64,000 nt of DNA from positions 1 through 64,000 of the forward strand of contig JAFVDX010000011.1 of NCBI GenBank assembly GCA_017478225.1, written 5' to 3'. This document shows, piece by piece, positions 44,804 to 54,212 of this stretch; position 1 is the stretch's first letter; every line of letters begins with the position of its first letter. A program made the translations under genes and the position numbers. The notes under the pieces were generated by a model. That model was not told where the DNA came from, did no database searches, and saw nothing but the letters and a program-made list of their open reading frames with translations. This DNA comes from Paludibacteraceae bacterium (lineage in GTDB: Bacteria > Bacteroidota > Bacteroidia > Bacteroidales > Paludibacteraceae).

Positions 44804-46543
44804 TTATCTAATTTCAATAAAATAAGGTAATCTGGCCTGCAAAGAAGGTTTTTCAGACATTTTCTTCAACTGATTAAACTCTTTAAGCATAAGTTTTTCA
44901 GTATCGTCCACTCCACTAAAGGATTCTATTACTTTGGTGAGTTTGTCTTTTGCTTCAGGATAGGTAACAACCTGGTAATTCTCTACTTGTGCCATTTGAG
45001 CGGCTGCACACACTGCATCATCAATATTACCTATTGCATCCACAAGTCCTAATTCCAATGCTTTTTTTCCGCTCCACACTCTACCCTCGGCTATCTTTTT
45101 AATTTGTTCGGTAGTCATGTCTCTGGCTTCGGCACAACGACTAACAAACAACTCATAACCTCTGTTTACTGTACCTTGCAACAAATCGCGTTCTTCTTTA
45201 CTCATGCCTTTGATCACCATATTAGTTTCCATTCTACCCATCTTATTGGTCTGAACACCATCAAAAGTAAGACCTAATTTACCAGCCAACTTACCATACG
45301 ACGGAATCAGTCCGAATATACCTATCGACCCTGTAAGAGTATTTTCTTGAGCAAAGATTGTATCAGCCAAGCATGAAATATAATATCCGCCTGATGCTGC
45401 ATAGTCGCCCATACTTACCACCAACGGCTTCTTTTCTTTCAGTAGAGAGAGAGCATGCCATATCTGCTCACTTGCGTATGCACTTCCACCAGGGCTATTA
45501 ACACGGAACACAACGGCCTTGACATTGTCCTTTTTTGCCACTTTGTCAATAAGACTAACCATCTTCTTGCCTACTATTCCATTACCCGACTCGTCGGTTA
45601 TGTCACCCTCCGCATAAATAACGGCTATCTTGTTTTTCTCATACTTCTCAGCACTCTTCACACTTAGCATACTGCTGTGAGAAACCAATTTATAATTCTT
45701 TGTATCACACAAGTTGGTCAGCACTGTTTCCATATCCTGAAGATATATCATCGAGTCTATCAATCCACTCTTTTGCAACACATCCTCTGATTGATAAGCC
45801 ATATTCAAATCAGCCAATCTGTTGAGTTCTTCTTCAGTCAGATTTCTGGATTTAGCCACATCTGCCACTACCCCTTGCCATATATCTTGTAAAAGTACAT
45901 TCATTTGCAAGCGATTGGCATCTGACATATCTTTTCTTATGTATGGTTCTACAGCCGATTTGAAAGTGCCCACCTTCACCACTTGCATCTCAACGCCTAA
46001 TTTTTCTAACGCTCCTGAATAAAACATAAGAGTAGAACTCAATCCGCTCCAACTAACTTCTCCATGAGTATTTACATACACTTTATCCGCAACAGAAGCG
46101 AGCCAATAATTGCCCTGACCATAGCCATCAGCGTATGCAACCACAAACTTGCCAGACTCTTTAAAATCTTCTAAGGCATCTCTTATTTCTTTCATTGAAG
46201 CAAAACCACCTTGCAGCGAACCACCTTTAAGATATATACCATCTATGTTATCATTTTCTTTGGCAAGACGGATATTTCTGAGCACATCTTCAAGACCTAA
46301 TTCTTTGTCAACTGTTTTCCCTGACAACTCTGCAAAAGCAGCAGTGAACTCATCTGACTCTGCCTGTTCCACCAAAACACCATCCAAATCAAGACGATAA
46401 ACAGAATGTTTGCTCAATGTAGTTTCTGAATCAGAGAAAGCGAGAATGGCACCAAAAAACATACCTGTCAGAACAGAACTAACAATTGAAAGCAACAACA
46501 ATGCAACTATTGTTGCTAACACATATTTCCAAAAATCTTTCAT
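44804..46543 (-). CDS. sppA: Signal peptide peptidase SppA (67K type)
   Basis: A 579-residue inner-membrane serine protease that degrades cleaved signal peptides. An N-terminal membrane helix (about 5-35) precedes two tandem S49 domains. The catalytic Lys/Tyr region (VAYADGYGQGNYWLASVAD, about 133-151) is in the first, and the nucleophile Ser in YAASGGYY is in the second, after NSPGGSAYASEQIW. The length matches the 67K tandem form. Transcription can start at two promoters: one at 46604-46637, and one further up at 46701-46732 that reads through leader repeat copy 2. Confidence 0.94.
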   Translation of the reverse strand: MKDFWKYVLATIVALLLLSIVSSVLTGMFFGAILAFSDSETTLSKHSVYRLDLDGVLVEQAESDEFTAAFAELSGKTVDKELGLEDVLRNIRLAKENDNIDGIYLKGGSLQGGFASMKEIRDALEDFKESGKFVVAYADGYGQGNYWLASVADKVYVNTHGEVSWSGLSSTLMFYSGALEKLGVEMQVVKVGTFKSAVEPYIRKDMSDANRLQMNVLLQDIWQGVVADVAKSRNLTEEELNRLADLNMAYQSEDVLQKSGLIDSMIYLQDMETVLTNLCDTKNYKLVSHSSMLSVKSAEKYEKNKIAVIYAEGDITDESGNGIVGKKMVSLIDKVAKKDNVKAVVFRVNSPGGSAYASEQIWHALSLLKEKKPLVVSMGDYAASGGYYISCLADTIFAQENTLTGSIGIFGLIPSYGKLAGKLGLTFDGVQTNKMGRMETNMVIKGMSKEERDLLQGTVNRGYELFVSRCAEARDMTTEQIKKIAEGRVWSGKKALELGLVDAIGNIDDAVCAAAQMAQVENYQVVTYPEAKDKLTKVIESFSGVDDTEKLMLKEFNQLKKMSEKPSLQARLPYFIEIR

Positions 46544-46603
46544 TGTATAATAAAAAATTAGTAACTTTTATTTATTGCAGTACGAAAAAATCATACTCAC
46601 ATA

Positions 46604-46637
46604 CAAATGTATATTAAGTTGGCTTCTATATAACAAA
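46604..46637 (-). promoter_or_regulatory. Proximal promoter of sppA
   Basis: Minus strand TTTG (46634-46637), 22 bp, TACATTTG (46604-46611). The -33 element lies inside the second hairpin of leader repeat copy 2, so the repeat supplies part of this promoter. Confidence 0.5.
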
Positions 46638-46700
46638 TCTGTTATTACCTGTTTTTATTTTGGTTGCGAGCGAGGACAACCGCGATCCAAAAGTTGGCTG
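46627..46700 (-). repeat. Dispersed leader element, copy 2 (short form)
   Basis: Minus-strand RNA GCAGCCAACTTTTGG ... with hairpin TTTTGG/CCAAAA, inner GCG/CGC, then ATAACA/TGTTAT. It differs from copies 1 and 3 mainly by lacking nine bases at the apex (TTG instead of TAGGCTTGCCGG). It precedes sppA. Confidence 0.85.
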
Positions 46701-46732
46701 CAAAGATAAAAATAATGTTTAAATCTCACAAA
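46701..46732 (-). promoter_or_regulatory. Distal promoter of sppA, abutting leader copy 2
   Basis: Minus strand TTTG (46729-46732), 20 bp, TATCTTTGC (box 46701-46708): a full consensus match. The transcript would begin within GCAGCC of the leader repeat and have a leader of about 150 nt. Confidence 0.75.
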
Positions 46733-46740
46733 TTATTTCT

Positions 46741-48111
46741 CTACTCTATATCAGTCATTTGTATATGCCGCTTGGTTTTACTGATAAATTGCTGAAGCAT
46801 ACAAGCAGCAATCAATGCGGAAAGTATATCAGACATAGGCATTGCCAGCCACACACCATTCAGTTGGAAGAACAATGGCATAATAAAAGCCAATGGGATA
46901 AGCAAAATCACCTGACGACTCAGGCTTAAGAAAATAGCCTTACCTGCCATTCCTATTGATGTAAAGAAATTGCCTGTTACCATCTGAAAACCGGTACAGA
47001 AGAACACACATAGCACTATACGCATAGCGGGAATAGTCATCTGAGTGAGTTCATTGTCATGAGTAAACATACTGACCATTATATCCGGCACCAACTCACC
47101 TAACACACAAACCAACGATGTTACAGCAGTGGCCCAAAGTGCCGTCAGGCGGAATGCAGATAGCATACGATGGTATTTCTTGGCTCCGTAATTGTAACCA
47201 ACTATCGGTTGCATACCCTGATTGAGCCCCATAACAATCATAGCAAAGACGAAGGTAAAACGATTGATAATACCATACGAAGCCAGTGCCATATCACCAC
47301 CATAAGAAAGCAACTGATTATTCATTATTACCACCACCAAACTATGCGCCAAGTTCATAAGGAATGGAGATAGACCGATAAGTAGGCTCTCCACGACTAT
47401 ATTCATATCCAGATGCCACATTTTTCTGTTGAAATGTAACAATTCTCGGGGATTTAGGAAAATAGTAAATTGCCATGCGACTGCTATTGCTTGCGATATC
47501 ATAGTTGCGATGGCCGCACCACGAACTCCCATATCCAAATAGAAAATAAATATGGGGTCAAGGATTATATTGGCACTTACCGCCACTATAGTAGCCACCA
47601 TAGATGAAATAGGATGCCCTGAAGAGCGCAGTACATTATTCAGTCCGAAATAGATATGCGTCAGCACATTACCTATAAGTATAGGTATCATATATTCGCG
47701 AGCGAGCATAAGAGTGTCGTCGCTTGCTCCAAAAGCCCTTAGGATAGGATTGAGCCACATAAGCCCCACAAAAGTTACTAAGGCACTAAGGGCAATATTT
47801 AGCACTATCACATTTCCGAGTACTCTCTGTGCTTTTTCATAGTCTTTTTCTCCTAAACTGATTGCGACCAAAGTGCTTGCGCCGACGCCAACCAACGAGC
47901 CAAATGCAGCACATATATCCATAAATGGTTTAGCGACAGTTAGAGCAGACAATGCCATTGAACCAACGCCATGACCAATGAACACACTATCCACAAGGTT
48001 ATACAACGATGAGGCGGTCATCGCAATAATGGCGGGCATAGAGTATTTCCACAACAACCTGCCTACAGGTTCTGTACCCAACTGAAGCGTTCTTGTTTTG
48101 GTTTTGGCCAT
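46741..48111 (-). CDS. MATE-family efflux transporter
   Basis: A 456-residue inner-membrane antiporter with twelve predicted helices. It starts EPVGRLLWKYSMPAIIAMTASSLYNLVDSVFIGHGVG, the typical first helix, and has a homologous half around RMLSAFRLTALWATAVTSL. It probably exports drugs or toxic metabolites by proton or sodium exchange; the substrate is unknown. It is the last gene of a six-gene minus operon, one base after mrp. Confidence 0.9.
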   Translation of the reverse strand: MAKTKTRTLQLGTEPVGRLLWKYSMPAIIAMTASSLYNLVDSVFIGHGVGSMALSALTVAKPFMDICAAFGSLVGVGASTLVAISLGEKDYEKAQRVLGNVIVLNIALSALVTFVGLMWLNPILRAFGASDDTLMLAREYMIPILIGNVLTHIYFGLNNVLRSSGHPISSMVATIVAVSANIILDPIFIFYLDMGVRGAAIATMISQAIAVAWQFTIFLNPRELLHFNRKMWHLDMNIVVESLLIGLSPFLMNLAHSLVVVIMNNQLLSYGGDMALASYGIINRFTFVFAMIVMGLNQGMQPIVGYNYGAKKYHRMLSAFRLTALWATAVTSLVCVLGELVPDIMVSMFTHDNELTQMTIPAMRIVLCVFFCTGFQMVTGNFFTSIGMAGKAIFLSLSRQVILLIPLAFIMPLFFQLNGVWLAMPMSDILSALIAACMLQQFISKTKRHIQMTDIE

Positions 48112-48112
48112 A

Positions 48113-49147
48113 CTAAATCTGACTTGCTATTTGCATAAAAATCTGTGCAGCCGGGTGCCCTTGCTGCAAAGCAATAGGAGTTCCATCATCTCCTGACTGT
48201 CTGATGGACTGAACCAAAGGCACTTGACCAAGCAGTTTTACATGCAGTTCTTCTGCCAAGAGTTTTCCACCATCCTTACCAAAGATATAATATCTGTTTT
48301 CGGGCAACTCAGCAGGTGTAAACCATGACATATTTTCTATAATTCCCAATACAGGCACATTGATTTTCTCATTTTGGAACATATCAATGCCTTTTTTTGC
48401 ATCCACTAAGGCAACAGGTTGAGGCGTCGTAACAACGATGGCACCCGTCAGGTGAATTGTCTGAACGACAGTTAAATGTATATCACTTGTTCCCGGGGGA
48501 AGGTCAATAAGGAAATAATCCAAATCTCCCCAATGAGCATCTTGCAGGAGTTGTTTAACAGCATTGCTTGCCAAGCCCCCTCTCCATATCACAGCATTGT
48601 CAGGGTCAACGAAAAAGCCTATCGACAGCATCTTGATGCCGTAATTTTCAATAGGCTCTATCAGTTCTCTACCCTCCACTTCCACCATGACGGGTCTTGC
48701 ATTTTCTACCTGAAACATTTTAGGTTGTGAAGGTCCATGAATGTCTGCATCCAGCAGTCCAACTTTATAGCCCATAGCAGCCAATGACACTGCCAAATTA
48801 GCAGCGACCGTGCTTTTGCCCACACCGCCTTTGCCCGAACTTATGGCAATTATTTTCTTGGCTAATGGTTTTTCTTCATCTTGCTTTGAGGGAGCATATT
48901 GCTTACGAAATTTGGTATTTATCTTTACTTGTGCATTGCTGTCAACATATAGTTTTATGGCAGCCTCTGTGGCCTTAAGAACCGATTTAATAAACGGATC
49001 ATTCTCTTTGTCGAAAATCAGTGAGAACGAAACGGCATAACCACTTATACGAATGTCGTCTTCCAACATGCCACTCTCTACTAAATCTTTCCCGTTGCCC
49101 GGATAACGGACCTTATGCAGGGCATCAATAATCTGTTGAGGATACAT
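48113..49147 (-). CDS. mrp: Mrp/ApbC-type P-loop ATPase without CxxC
   Basis: A 344-residue Mrp/NBP35-family protein. An N-terminal MIP18-like domain (1-90, ALHKVRYPGNGKDLVESGM) precedes the ATPase with deviant Walker A SSGKGGVGKST (about 107-117), DADIHGPSQPKMF (about 138-150) and DLPPGTSDIHL. In most family members a CxxC pair after ENMS binds the Fe-S cluster; here that stretch reads ENMSWFTPAELPENRYYIFG with no cysteines. A role in Fe-S cluster loading is known for the family, but the metal site must differ here. Confidence 0.9.
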   Translation of the reverse strand: MYPQQIIDALHKVRYPGNGKDLVESGMLEDDIRISGYAVSFSLIFDKENDPFIKSVLKATEAAIKLYVDSNAQVKINTKFRKQYAPSKQDEEKPLAKKIIAISSGKGGVGKSTVAANLAVSLAAMGYKVGLLDADIHGPSQPKMFQVENARPVMVEVEGRELIEPIENYGIKMLSIGFFVDPDNAVIWRGGLASNAVKQLLQDAHWGDLDYFLIDLPPGTSDIHLTVVQTIHLTGAIVVTTPQPVALVDAKKGIDMFQNEKINVPVLGIIENMSWFTPAELPENRYYIFGKDGGKLLAEELHVKLLGQVPLVQSIRQSGDDGTPIALQQGHPAAQIFMQIASQI

Positions 49148-49212
49148 ATCTTTATAAAAAAATATTTGTTAGTTTCCTTAATTTATCTACTAAGATTTAG
49201 GTCACAAAACTT

Positions 49213-49968
49213 TTAGGCATTGTAATTCCTTCCGTATGAACGATAAGTGTCTTTTTCTATATCGACTTCAGGCTCAAGGACTTCATTTTTATGTTTCAGT
49301 TCAAAACATATATATTTTATATTCATTCCGCGCTCTAACCACTGCCTCTCATAATGAGTTTGGATACAAGTTGCATACTTATAATTAGGCATTTGAACAT
49401 CTGCATTGTACAGATTATCAGTATCAGCCAACAATAGATAGTTATTTGCTCTTACCATCTCTATCGTATATTGATACAAGAAGGGGCTGTCGGTTTTTAG
49501 ATGTATCAGTCCATTGTTTTTAAGAATATTCTGATATCTGAGCATAAAGAACGAGGAAGTCAATCTTTTAGTTGCTTTTTTCATTTGTGGGTCAGGGAAA
49601 GTAATCCATATTTCATCCACTTCGTCATGGTCAAAAAAACGCTCTACAAATTCTATGTTAGTTCTCAAGAAAGCAACATTGGGCATGCGGTTTTCTGTTG
49701 CGGCTTTGGCACCATTGTACATTCTGGCACCTTTTATATCTACTCCAATAAAGTTTTTGTTTGGAAATAACTTAGCCAAGCCGACAGTGTAGTCGCCATG
49801 CCCACAGCCTAATTCCAAGACGATAGGATTGTCGTTGCAAAAATACTCATGCCAATGTCCTGAGAAGTCAGATTTTTCGCCACCTAACAAGACCTCTTTA
49901 GCAGTGCATTGGAACACATTGTTAAATTGTTCCATTGCTGCAAACCTCTGTAACTTATTCTTTGACAT
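49213..49968 (-). CDS. trmB: tRNA (guanine-46-N7)-methyltransferase
   Basis: A 251-residue methyltransferase that makes m7G46 in tRNA. The S-adenosylmethionine motif is VLELGCGHGDYTVGLA (about 50-65), and IWITFPDPQMKKATKRL (about 119-135) is the family signature. Bacteroidetes-type N- and C-terminal extensions account for the extra length over E. coli TrmB. Its start lies within the last codons of the HAD gene (14-base overlap), so the two are co-translated. Confidence 0.93.
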   Translation of the reverse strand: MSKNKLQRFAAMEQFNNVFQCTAKEVLLGGEKSDFSGHWHEYFCNDNPIVLELGCGHGDYTVGLAKLFPNKNFIGVDIKGARMYNGAKAATENRMPNVAFLRTNIEFVERFFDHDEVDEIWITFPDPQMKKATKRLTSSFFMLRYQNILKNNGLIHLKTDSPFLYQYTIEMVRANNYLLLADTDNLYNADVQMPNYKYATCIQTHYERQWLERGMNIKYICFELKHKNEVLEPEVDIEKDTYRSYGRNYNA

Positions 49969-50626
49969 ACTCTTTAGTTATATAATCTGACAACTCATAC
50001 ATATCTGACATCACGATATCTGCACCTGCATTTTTCAAATCGTCGAAAGTCAATACTCCTGTATTAACGGCTATCACTTCTAATCCCGCCGCTTTTCCTG
50101 ACTTAACGCCAAGGGGCGCATTCTCTACAACGACACATTCTTCTTTTTCAAATCCACTTTTCTTCCAAGCCTTCAAATAGGGTTCAGGATGTGGTTTACC
50201 ATGTTCAACATCAAATGCCGTAATCATCTTCTCACGAGAGAAAATATCAGGGAAATCAGTTTGCAAGCGGTCAAAAAGAGTCTTTTGTCCACTTCCTGTT
50301 ACTATCCAAATCTGGACACCCAAATTTTTCAACTTACATAACACCTCTTTTATTCCTCTCATAGGTTTTGCACCGCCTAACGCTACAAACGACTCGGTTT
50401 TTTCTTTGTAAATAGCCTCTATCTCTTCTCTACTCACCTCTCTATTCTGCTTTGAGCGCAACGCCTCATAGATCACATCATATCCGGTTCTGCCCTCATT
50501 TAAATAACAATCACGGGCTGTAAAATTCAGTCCATGCCGCTGCATGATCATTTCCCACGCAGCGGCATGATTAGGCATTGAGTCATATATGACTCCATCC
50601 ATGTCAAAAAAATATGCTTTTTTCAT
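49955..50626 (-). CDS. HAD-superfamily phosphatase/phosphomutase (beta-PGM-like)
   Basis: A 223-residue haloacid dehalogenase-like protein. The nucleophile motif is FDMDGVIYDSMPNH (Asp8, Asp10). A helical cap follows, then motif II VTGSG (about 109-113), the Lys of motif III (HGKPHPEPYLKAWKK, about 143-157) and VVENAPLGVKSGKAAG with the acidic pair region. It resembles beta-phosphoglucomutase and small sugar phosphatases. The substrate cannot be read. It abuts the DUF4301 gene by one base. Confidence 0.88.
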   Translation of the reverse strand: MKKAYFFDMDGVIYDSMPNHAAAWEMIMQRHGLNFTARDCYLNEGRTGYDVIYEALRSKQNREVSREEIEAIYKEKTESFVALGGAKPMRGIKEVLCKLKNLGVQIWIVTGSGQKTLFDRLQTDFPDIFSREKMITAFDVEHGKPHPEPYLKAWKKSGFEKEECVVVENAPLGVKSGKAAGLEVIAVNTGVLTFDDLKNAGADIVMSDMYELSDYITKEYVKE

Positions 50627-52086
50627 TATTGGTGTTGCTCACGCAACAAGTCATTAACAGTTTTTACGGGGTTAAATGTTTCTATTGGTACTTCTACAAA
50701 TATAGTATTCCAATCAGCCATTGCACCATTCCAAAGGCCTGGCAACTCCAGTGCTTGCAATTCTTTACCATCTTTAGATTTCTGTGAGATAAAAGCAGTC
50801 ATAGGGTCCACAAACTTCTTCAAATCGAACTTATTGCCCTTATAATCTTTCAAACCACACACCAGATCTACAGGATTGAAGTGAGTAGATTTCTCCATAA
50901 GCGATTTGTCAGCGATTTGTGACGACTCCAACACTTGCAGTTGCACCGATTGGTCCTTGTCATTTACCACGAGGAATGGGCCTCCTCCGGGCTCGCCCTC
51001 GTTCTTGACCATTCCGCATACACGAATCGGACGATTAAGTTTCTTGATAAGCATCTCTTTTAAGGCCTTACCTTCGAGCATTGGCAAATGGCAGCAAAGG
51101 TCATTCTCGACAAAGGCTCTTATCTCATTGAGTTTATCGGGACTCACTTCGCCTTCTAACTCTTTTAGATAAGCAAATGCTCTTGCTTGCAAATCGACCA
51201 GCACGCCTGCTATCAAGCGTTTATATTTTACCGTTGGTTCTTTCAGTCTATCCGGCACCACATTGTCTATATTCTTCACGAAGACCACATCTGCTTGTTG
51301 TTCTCCTAAGTTCTCTATTAAGGCTCCATGTCCACCAGGGCGGAAGACTAATTTGCCGTTCTTATCGCGAAAAGGATTTCCTTCTTTGTCGGCGGCTAAA
51401 GTGTCGGTAGAAGGTTTTTGCTCGGAGAATGAGACATTGTATTTAACTCCGAACTTATCCTGATATGCTTGCAGATTATCTGCGATATGCTTCTCAAACA
51501 GTGCCTTATGCTCATGTGAGATAGTGAAGTGCAGGTTCACTTGGTTGGAAGTAGTTTTGGCATAGAGTGCGCCTTCAACCAAGTGCTCCAAGGCAGGAGT
51601 ACGAGGGCCATCTTCATACTTATGGAAGAGTAGTAGTCCTTTGGGTAATTTGCCATATTGCATATCTTCGAGGAGGGCACGCACGATGGCTCTTCCATCC
51701 TTTTGACAAAGAGGTCTCTCGCTCATCACCCGCTCAAGGTCGCTATAAAAAGCGAATTTTTGCAAATTATTGAGGAACTCTTTTATGAAGTCAGTTTCCT
51801 CTCCTCCATCCATATATTCAAACAAATTTTTGAACATTCGGCTTGCTGCACCAGAGGCAGGTACGAACTTGAGGATTGTATGTTTGCCTGCAAGATAGTC
51901 TTCCCATTTTTTCAAATAGTCCCCGACTTCTTTATCTGACGGACGCATGATGCCATTGTCGATTGCGGCAGCAGCCTTAATTGTCAAACTCGGAAAGCCT
52001 TTCTTAAAACTTTCCATTTGCTTTTCGGCAGATTCTACGCTAATTCCGCGTTCTGCCAATTGTTTCAAGTCAAGATCTGTAAACAT
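50626..52086 (-). CDS. DUF4301-family protein
   Basis: A 486-residue cytoplasmic protein of the DUF4301 family, widespread in Bacteroidetes. Distinctive stretches include KFVPASGAASRMFKNLFEYMDGG (about 78-100), LHFTISHEHKALFEKHI and VFRPGGHGALIENLGEQQADVVFVKNIDN (about 252-280). These give it the flavour of a nucleotide-sugar pyrophosphorylase-like fold, but no reaction is established. The HAD phosphatase next to it, overlapping by one base, suggests shared work on a sugar phosphate; that is inference only. Confidence 0.85.
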   Translation of the reverse strand: MFTDLDLKQLAERGISVESAEKQMESFKKGFPSLTIKAAAAIDNGIMRPSDKEVGDYLKKWEDYLAGKHTILKFVPASGAASRMFKNLFEYMDGGEETDFIKEFLNNLQKFAFYSDLERVMSERPLCQKDGRAIVRALLEDMQYGKLPKGLLLFHKYEDGPRTPALEHLVEGALYAKTTSNQVNLHFTISHEHKALFEKHIADNLQAYQDKFGVKYNVSFSEQKPSTDTLAADKEGNPFRDKNGKLVFRPGGHGALIENLGEQQADVVFVKNIDNVVPDRLKEPTVKYKRLIAGVLVDLQARAFAYLKELEGEVSPDKLNEIRAFVENDLCCHLPMLEGKALKEMLIKKLNRPIRVCGMVKNEGEPGGGPFLVVNDKDQSVQLQVLESSQIADKSLMEKSTHFNPVDLVCGLKDYKGNKFDLKKFVDPMTAFISQKSKDGKELQALELPGLWNGAMADWNTIFVEVPIETFNPVKTVNDLLREQHQ

Positions 52087-52115
52087 GATATTTAGATTTA
52101 GTGGTTTTCAATTCT

Positions 52116-52634
52116 TTACATGGGATTCAGTTTTTCCATTTTAATATGGGTGCAGTGTTCCCATTCTTTATATGGGTGTTCAGATAAGTAACTGTTATAA
52201 TATCTTTTATCTTTAGTTACTTCTTCTCCTAAGAAATCAGGTTTTTGGAATTGGTATTCTTCTTGGGGCAATTCCACTTCTGCCATAACGAGTCCTTGGT
52301 TTAAGCCTAAGAATTCATCAATCTCCACCTTCAGTTCTCCCATTGGGACAATATATCTTATCTTCTCAATCTTGGAGGGCAAGCAATAAACCAACAATGC
52401 TTGAGCGTCTTGAGGAGTTATCTCTTTTTCCCATTCAAAATGAGCAAGCCTTTGTTGGTCGCTGATAGGTGCTTTTATTGTCAGGAAGCCTTTGTTGTCG
52501 ATCAATCTCACTCTTACTACGCGGCCTCCACCGCGGCTTATAAAGCCCTGAATTATATGATGTTTCTCAGTAGCCAAGCCACGATAGGTATCGTTTAACA
52601 ACAAATACTTTCGTTCGATTTCTGTATTTTCCAT
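52116..52634 (-). CDS. CYTH-domain protein (triphosphate tunnel metalloenzyme)
   Basis: A 172-residue CYTH protein. The start is set at 52634 because the signature ENTEIERKYLL (ExExK) then begins at residue 2 and the promoter lies only 20 bases upstream. Further hallmark residues are RVVRVRLIDNKGFLTIKAP (about 40-58), FEWEKEI and KVEIDEFLG ... AEVELP. Family members act as inorganic triphosphatases or bind other triphosphates. It heads the six-gene minus operon with DUF4301, HAD, trmB, mrp and MATE, 29 bases before the DUF4301 start. Confidence 0.9.
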   Translation of the reverse strand: MENTEIERKYLLLNDTYRGLATEKHHIIQGFISRGGGRVVRVRLIDNKGFLTIKAPISDQQRLAHFEWEKEITPQDAQALLVYCLPSKIEKIRYIVPMGELKVEIDEFLGLNQGLVMAEVELPQEEYQFQKPDFLGEEVTKDKRYYNSYLSEHPYKEWEHCTHIKMEKLNPM

Positions 52635-52653
52635 ACTGCTTGTTTTGTGCCTG

Positions 52654-52685
52654 CAAATGTAAGAAAAACCTTTGAGTTGTACAAG
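52654..52685 (-). promoter_or_regulatory. Promoter of the CYTH-to-MATE operon
   Basis: Minus strand CTTG (52682-52685), 20 bp, TACATTTGC (box 52654-52661). It is divergent from, and back-to-back with, the uppS/bamA operon promoter. Confidence 0.75.
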
Positions 52686-52687
52686 CA

Positions 52688-52719
52688 TTTGCAGGATTAA
52701 AAAAAATGCAGTAATTTTG
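52688..52719 (+). promoter_or_regulatory. Promoter of the DUF6089-uppS-bamA operon
   Basis: TTTG (52688-52691), 20 bp, TAATTTTG (52712-52719): full consensus. Its -33 element is only two bases from that of the divergent promoter, so the two RNA polymerases would compete. Confidence 0.85.
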
Positions 52720-52747
52720 TACGCTTGAAAGTATGCGCTCGAAGCAG

Positions 52748-53425
52748 ATGTCAAACAAGCAACATATAACAAGGGTTAGTCTGCTGACAATATGTTTGTT
52801 GTCAGTTGGAATATTGCAAGCCGAAGAGTTGCGATATCGTATGGATGTGGGTGTTCAGGGGGGCGTGAATTACTATGTAGGCGATGGAGTGAAGCATATT
52901 TTTACCTATCCGAGGCCTGCGGCGGGGGCACAACTAAGATATAAATTCACATCTCGCTGGGCGTTGCAACTAAAAGGTATGTGGTCACAGATTGCTTTTC
53001 CGAATTACGACACAGACGGAGTTAAATTCACGGACAAACGCAACATGGGCAATTTGGATATTGTGGCGGAATTTAATTTTTTCCGATTCGGGACAAAGCA
53101 ATATGATGAAAGGGTAAAACCTATCACGCCATATATTTTTTTAGGTATAGGAGCAAGTTTATATAATGATGGCAAACAAGTGGGGGCGTATATACCATTA
53201 GGATTTGGACTTAAATGGAAATTTGCCAAGCATTGGGGACTGAATGTGATGTGGCAACACCAGATATTTCTTACGGACGAATTGGAAGGAGTAGGTCATT
53301 ACGGCAACACATATAACCTGAATGGTAGCAACATAATAAACAACGATGTGACGGGTATGCTCACGATTGGCATTGTATTTGAGTTTATGAAACAGCGTGC
53401 CGTTTGCCCGCTATGTGAGCCATAG
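52748..53425 (+). CDS. DUF6089-like outer-membrane beta-barrel protein
   Basis: A 225-residue barrel with signal peptide (about 1-26, MSNKQHITRVSLLTICLLS). An ATG at 52733 would add five residues but lies only about eight bases from the expected transcription start. Strands are typical: MDVGVQGGVNYYVGDG, RWALQLKGMWSQIAF, KPITPYIFLGIGASLYN, and a final TGMLTIGIVFEF. A DUF6089 protein in front of uppS and bamA is a conserved Bacteroidetes arrangement, so it likely serves outer-membrane assembly. Confidence 0.85.
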   Translation: MSNKQHITRVSLLTICLLSVGILQAEELRYRMDVGVQGGVNYYVGDGVKHIFTYPRPAAGAQLRYKFTSRWALQLKGMWSQIAFPNYDTDGVKFTDKRNMGNLDIVAEFNFFRFGTKQYDERVKPITPYIFLGIGASLYNDGKQVGAYIPLGFGLKWKFAKHWGLNVMWQHQIFLTDELEGVGHYGNTYNLNGSNIINNDVTGMLTIGIVFEFMKQRAVCPLCEP

Positions 53426-53470
53426 AAGAACAGTTTATTTACACAAACGAAAGGGAATCAACGAAGACAG

Positions 53471-54205
53471 ATGTCACTAAAGGACAACATAATAAAGGAC
53501 CAACTGCCTCGACATATAGCCATTATTATGGATGGTAACGGCAGGTGGGCTAAGAAACAAGGTCTGCTTCGCATGTTCGGGCACAAAAAAGGAGTAGAGA
53601 CTGTGCATGAGATTACAGAGACATGTGCAGAATTAGGAATTGAATATCTTACTCTCTATGCTTTCTCCACTGAGAATTGGAATCGTCCGAAAGAAGAAGT
53701 GGATGCTCTCATGTCGCTACTTGTAGATACTATTGAGAAAGAGACGCCAACACTGATGAAAAATAATGTTCGTTTGACTACGATAGGCGACACGAGCCGA
53801 CTGCCGGAAAAAGCGCAAACAAAATTCATCAATTGCATCAACCAAACAGCGTGTAATACAGGGCTTGTTCTTGTTTTAGCACTTTCGTACTCTTCGAGAT
53901 GGGAAATTGTAAACGCAGTTAAACAAATTATAGACAAGGGCATCAAGCAAATAGACGAAAGTACTTTTGCTACATTTCTTACTACGAGCCACATACCCGA
54001 CCCTGATTTGTTGATTAGGACAAGCGGTGAATATAGGATAAGTAATTTCTTACTATGGCAATTGGCTTACACGGAACTTTATTTTACCGATACTCTTTGG
54101 CCTGATTTCAACAAAGAAGAACTGTACAAAGCCCTTATTAACTACCAAAACAGGGAGCGTCGCTTTGGAAAAACGAGCGAACAAATTAGCAACAACACTC
54201 ACTAA
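53471..54205 (+). CDS. uppS: Isoprenyl transferase (undecaprenyl diphosphate synthase)
   Basis: A 244-residue cis-prenyltransferase that builds undecaprenyl diphosphate, the lipid carrier for cell-wall and O-antigen synthesis. The signature [17 protein letters not shown] (15-31, catalytic Asp21) and [20 protein letters not shown] (about 185-204) are intact. It is cotranscribed with the DUF6089 and bamA genes and ends eight bases before the proposed bamA start. Confidence 0.96.
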   Translation: MSLKDNIIKDQLPRHIAIIMDGNGRWAKKQGLLRMFGHKKGVETVHEITETCAELGIEYLTLYAFSTENWNRPKEEVDALMSLLVDTIEKETPTLMKNNVRLTTIGDTSRLPEKAQTKFINCINQTACNTGLVLVLALSYSSRWEIVNAVKQIIDKGIKQIDESTFATFLTTSHIPDPDLLIRTSGEYRISNFLLWQLAYTELYFTDTLWPDFNKEELYKALINYQNRERRFGKTSEQISNNTH

Positions 54206-54212
54206 GACTACT

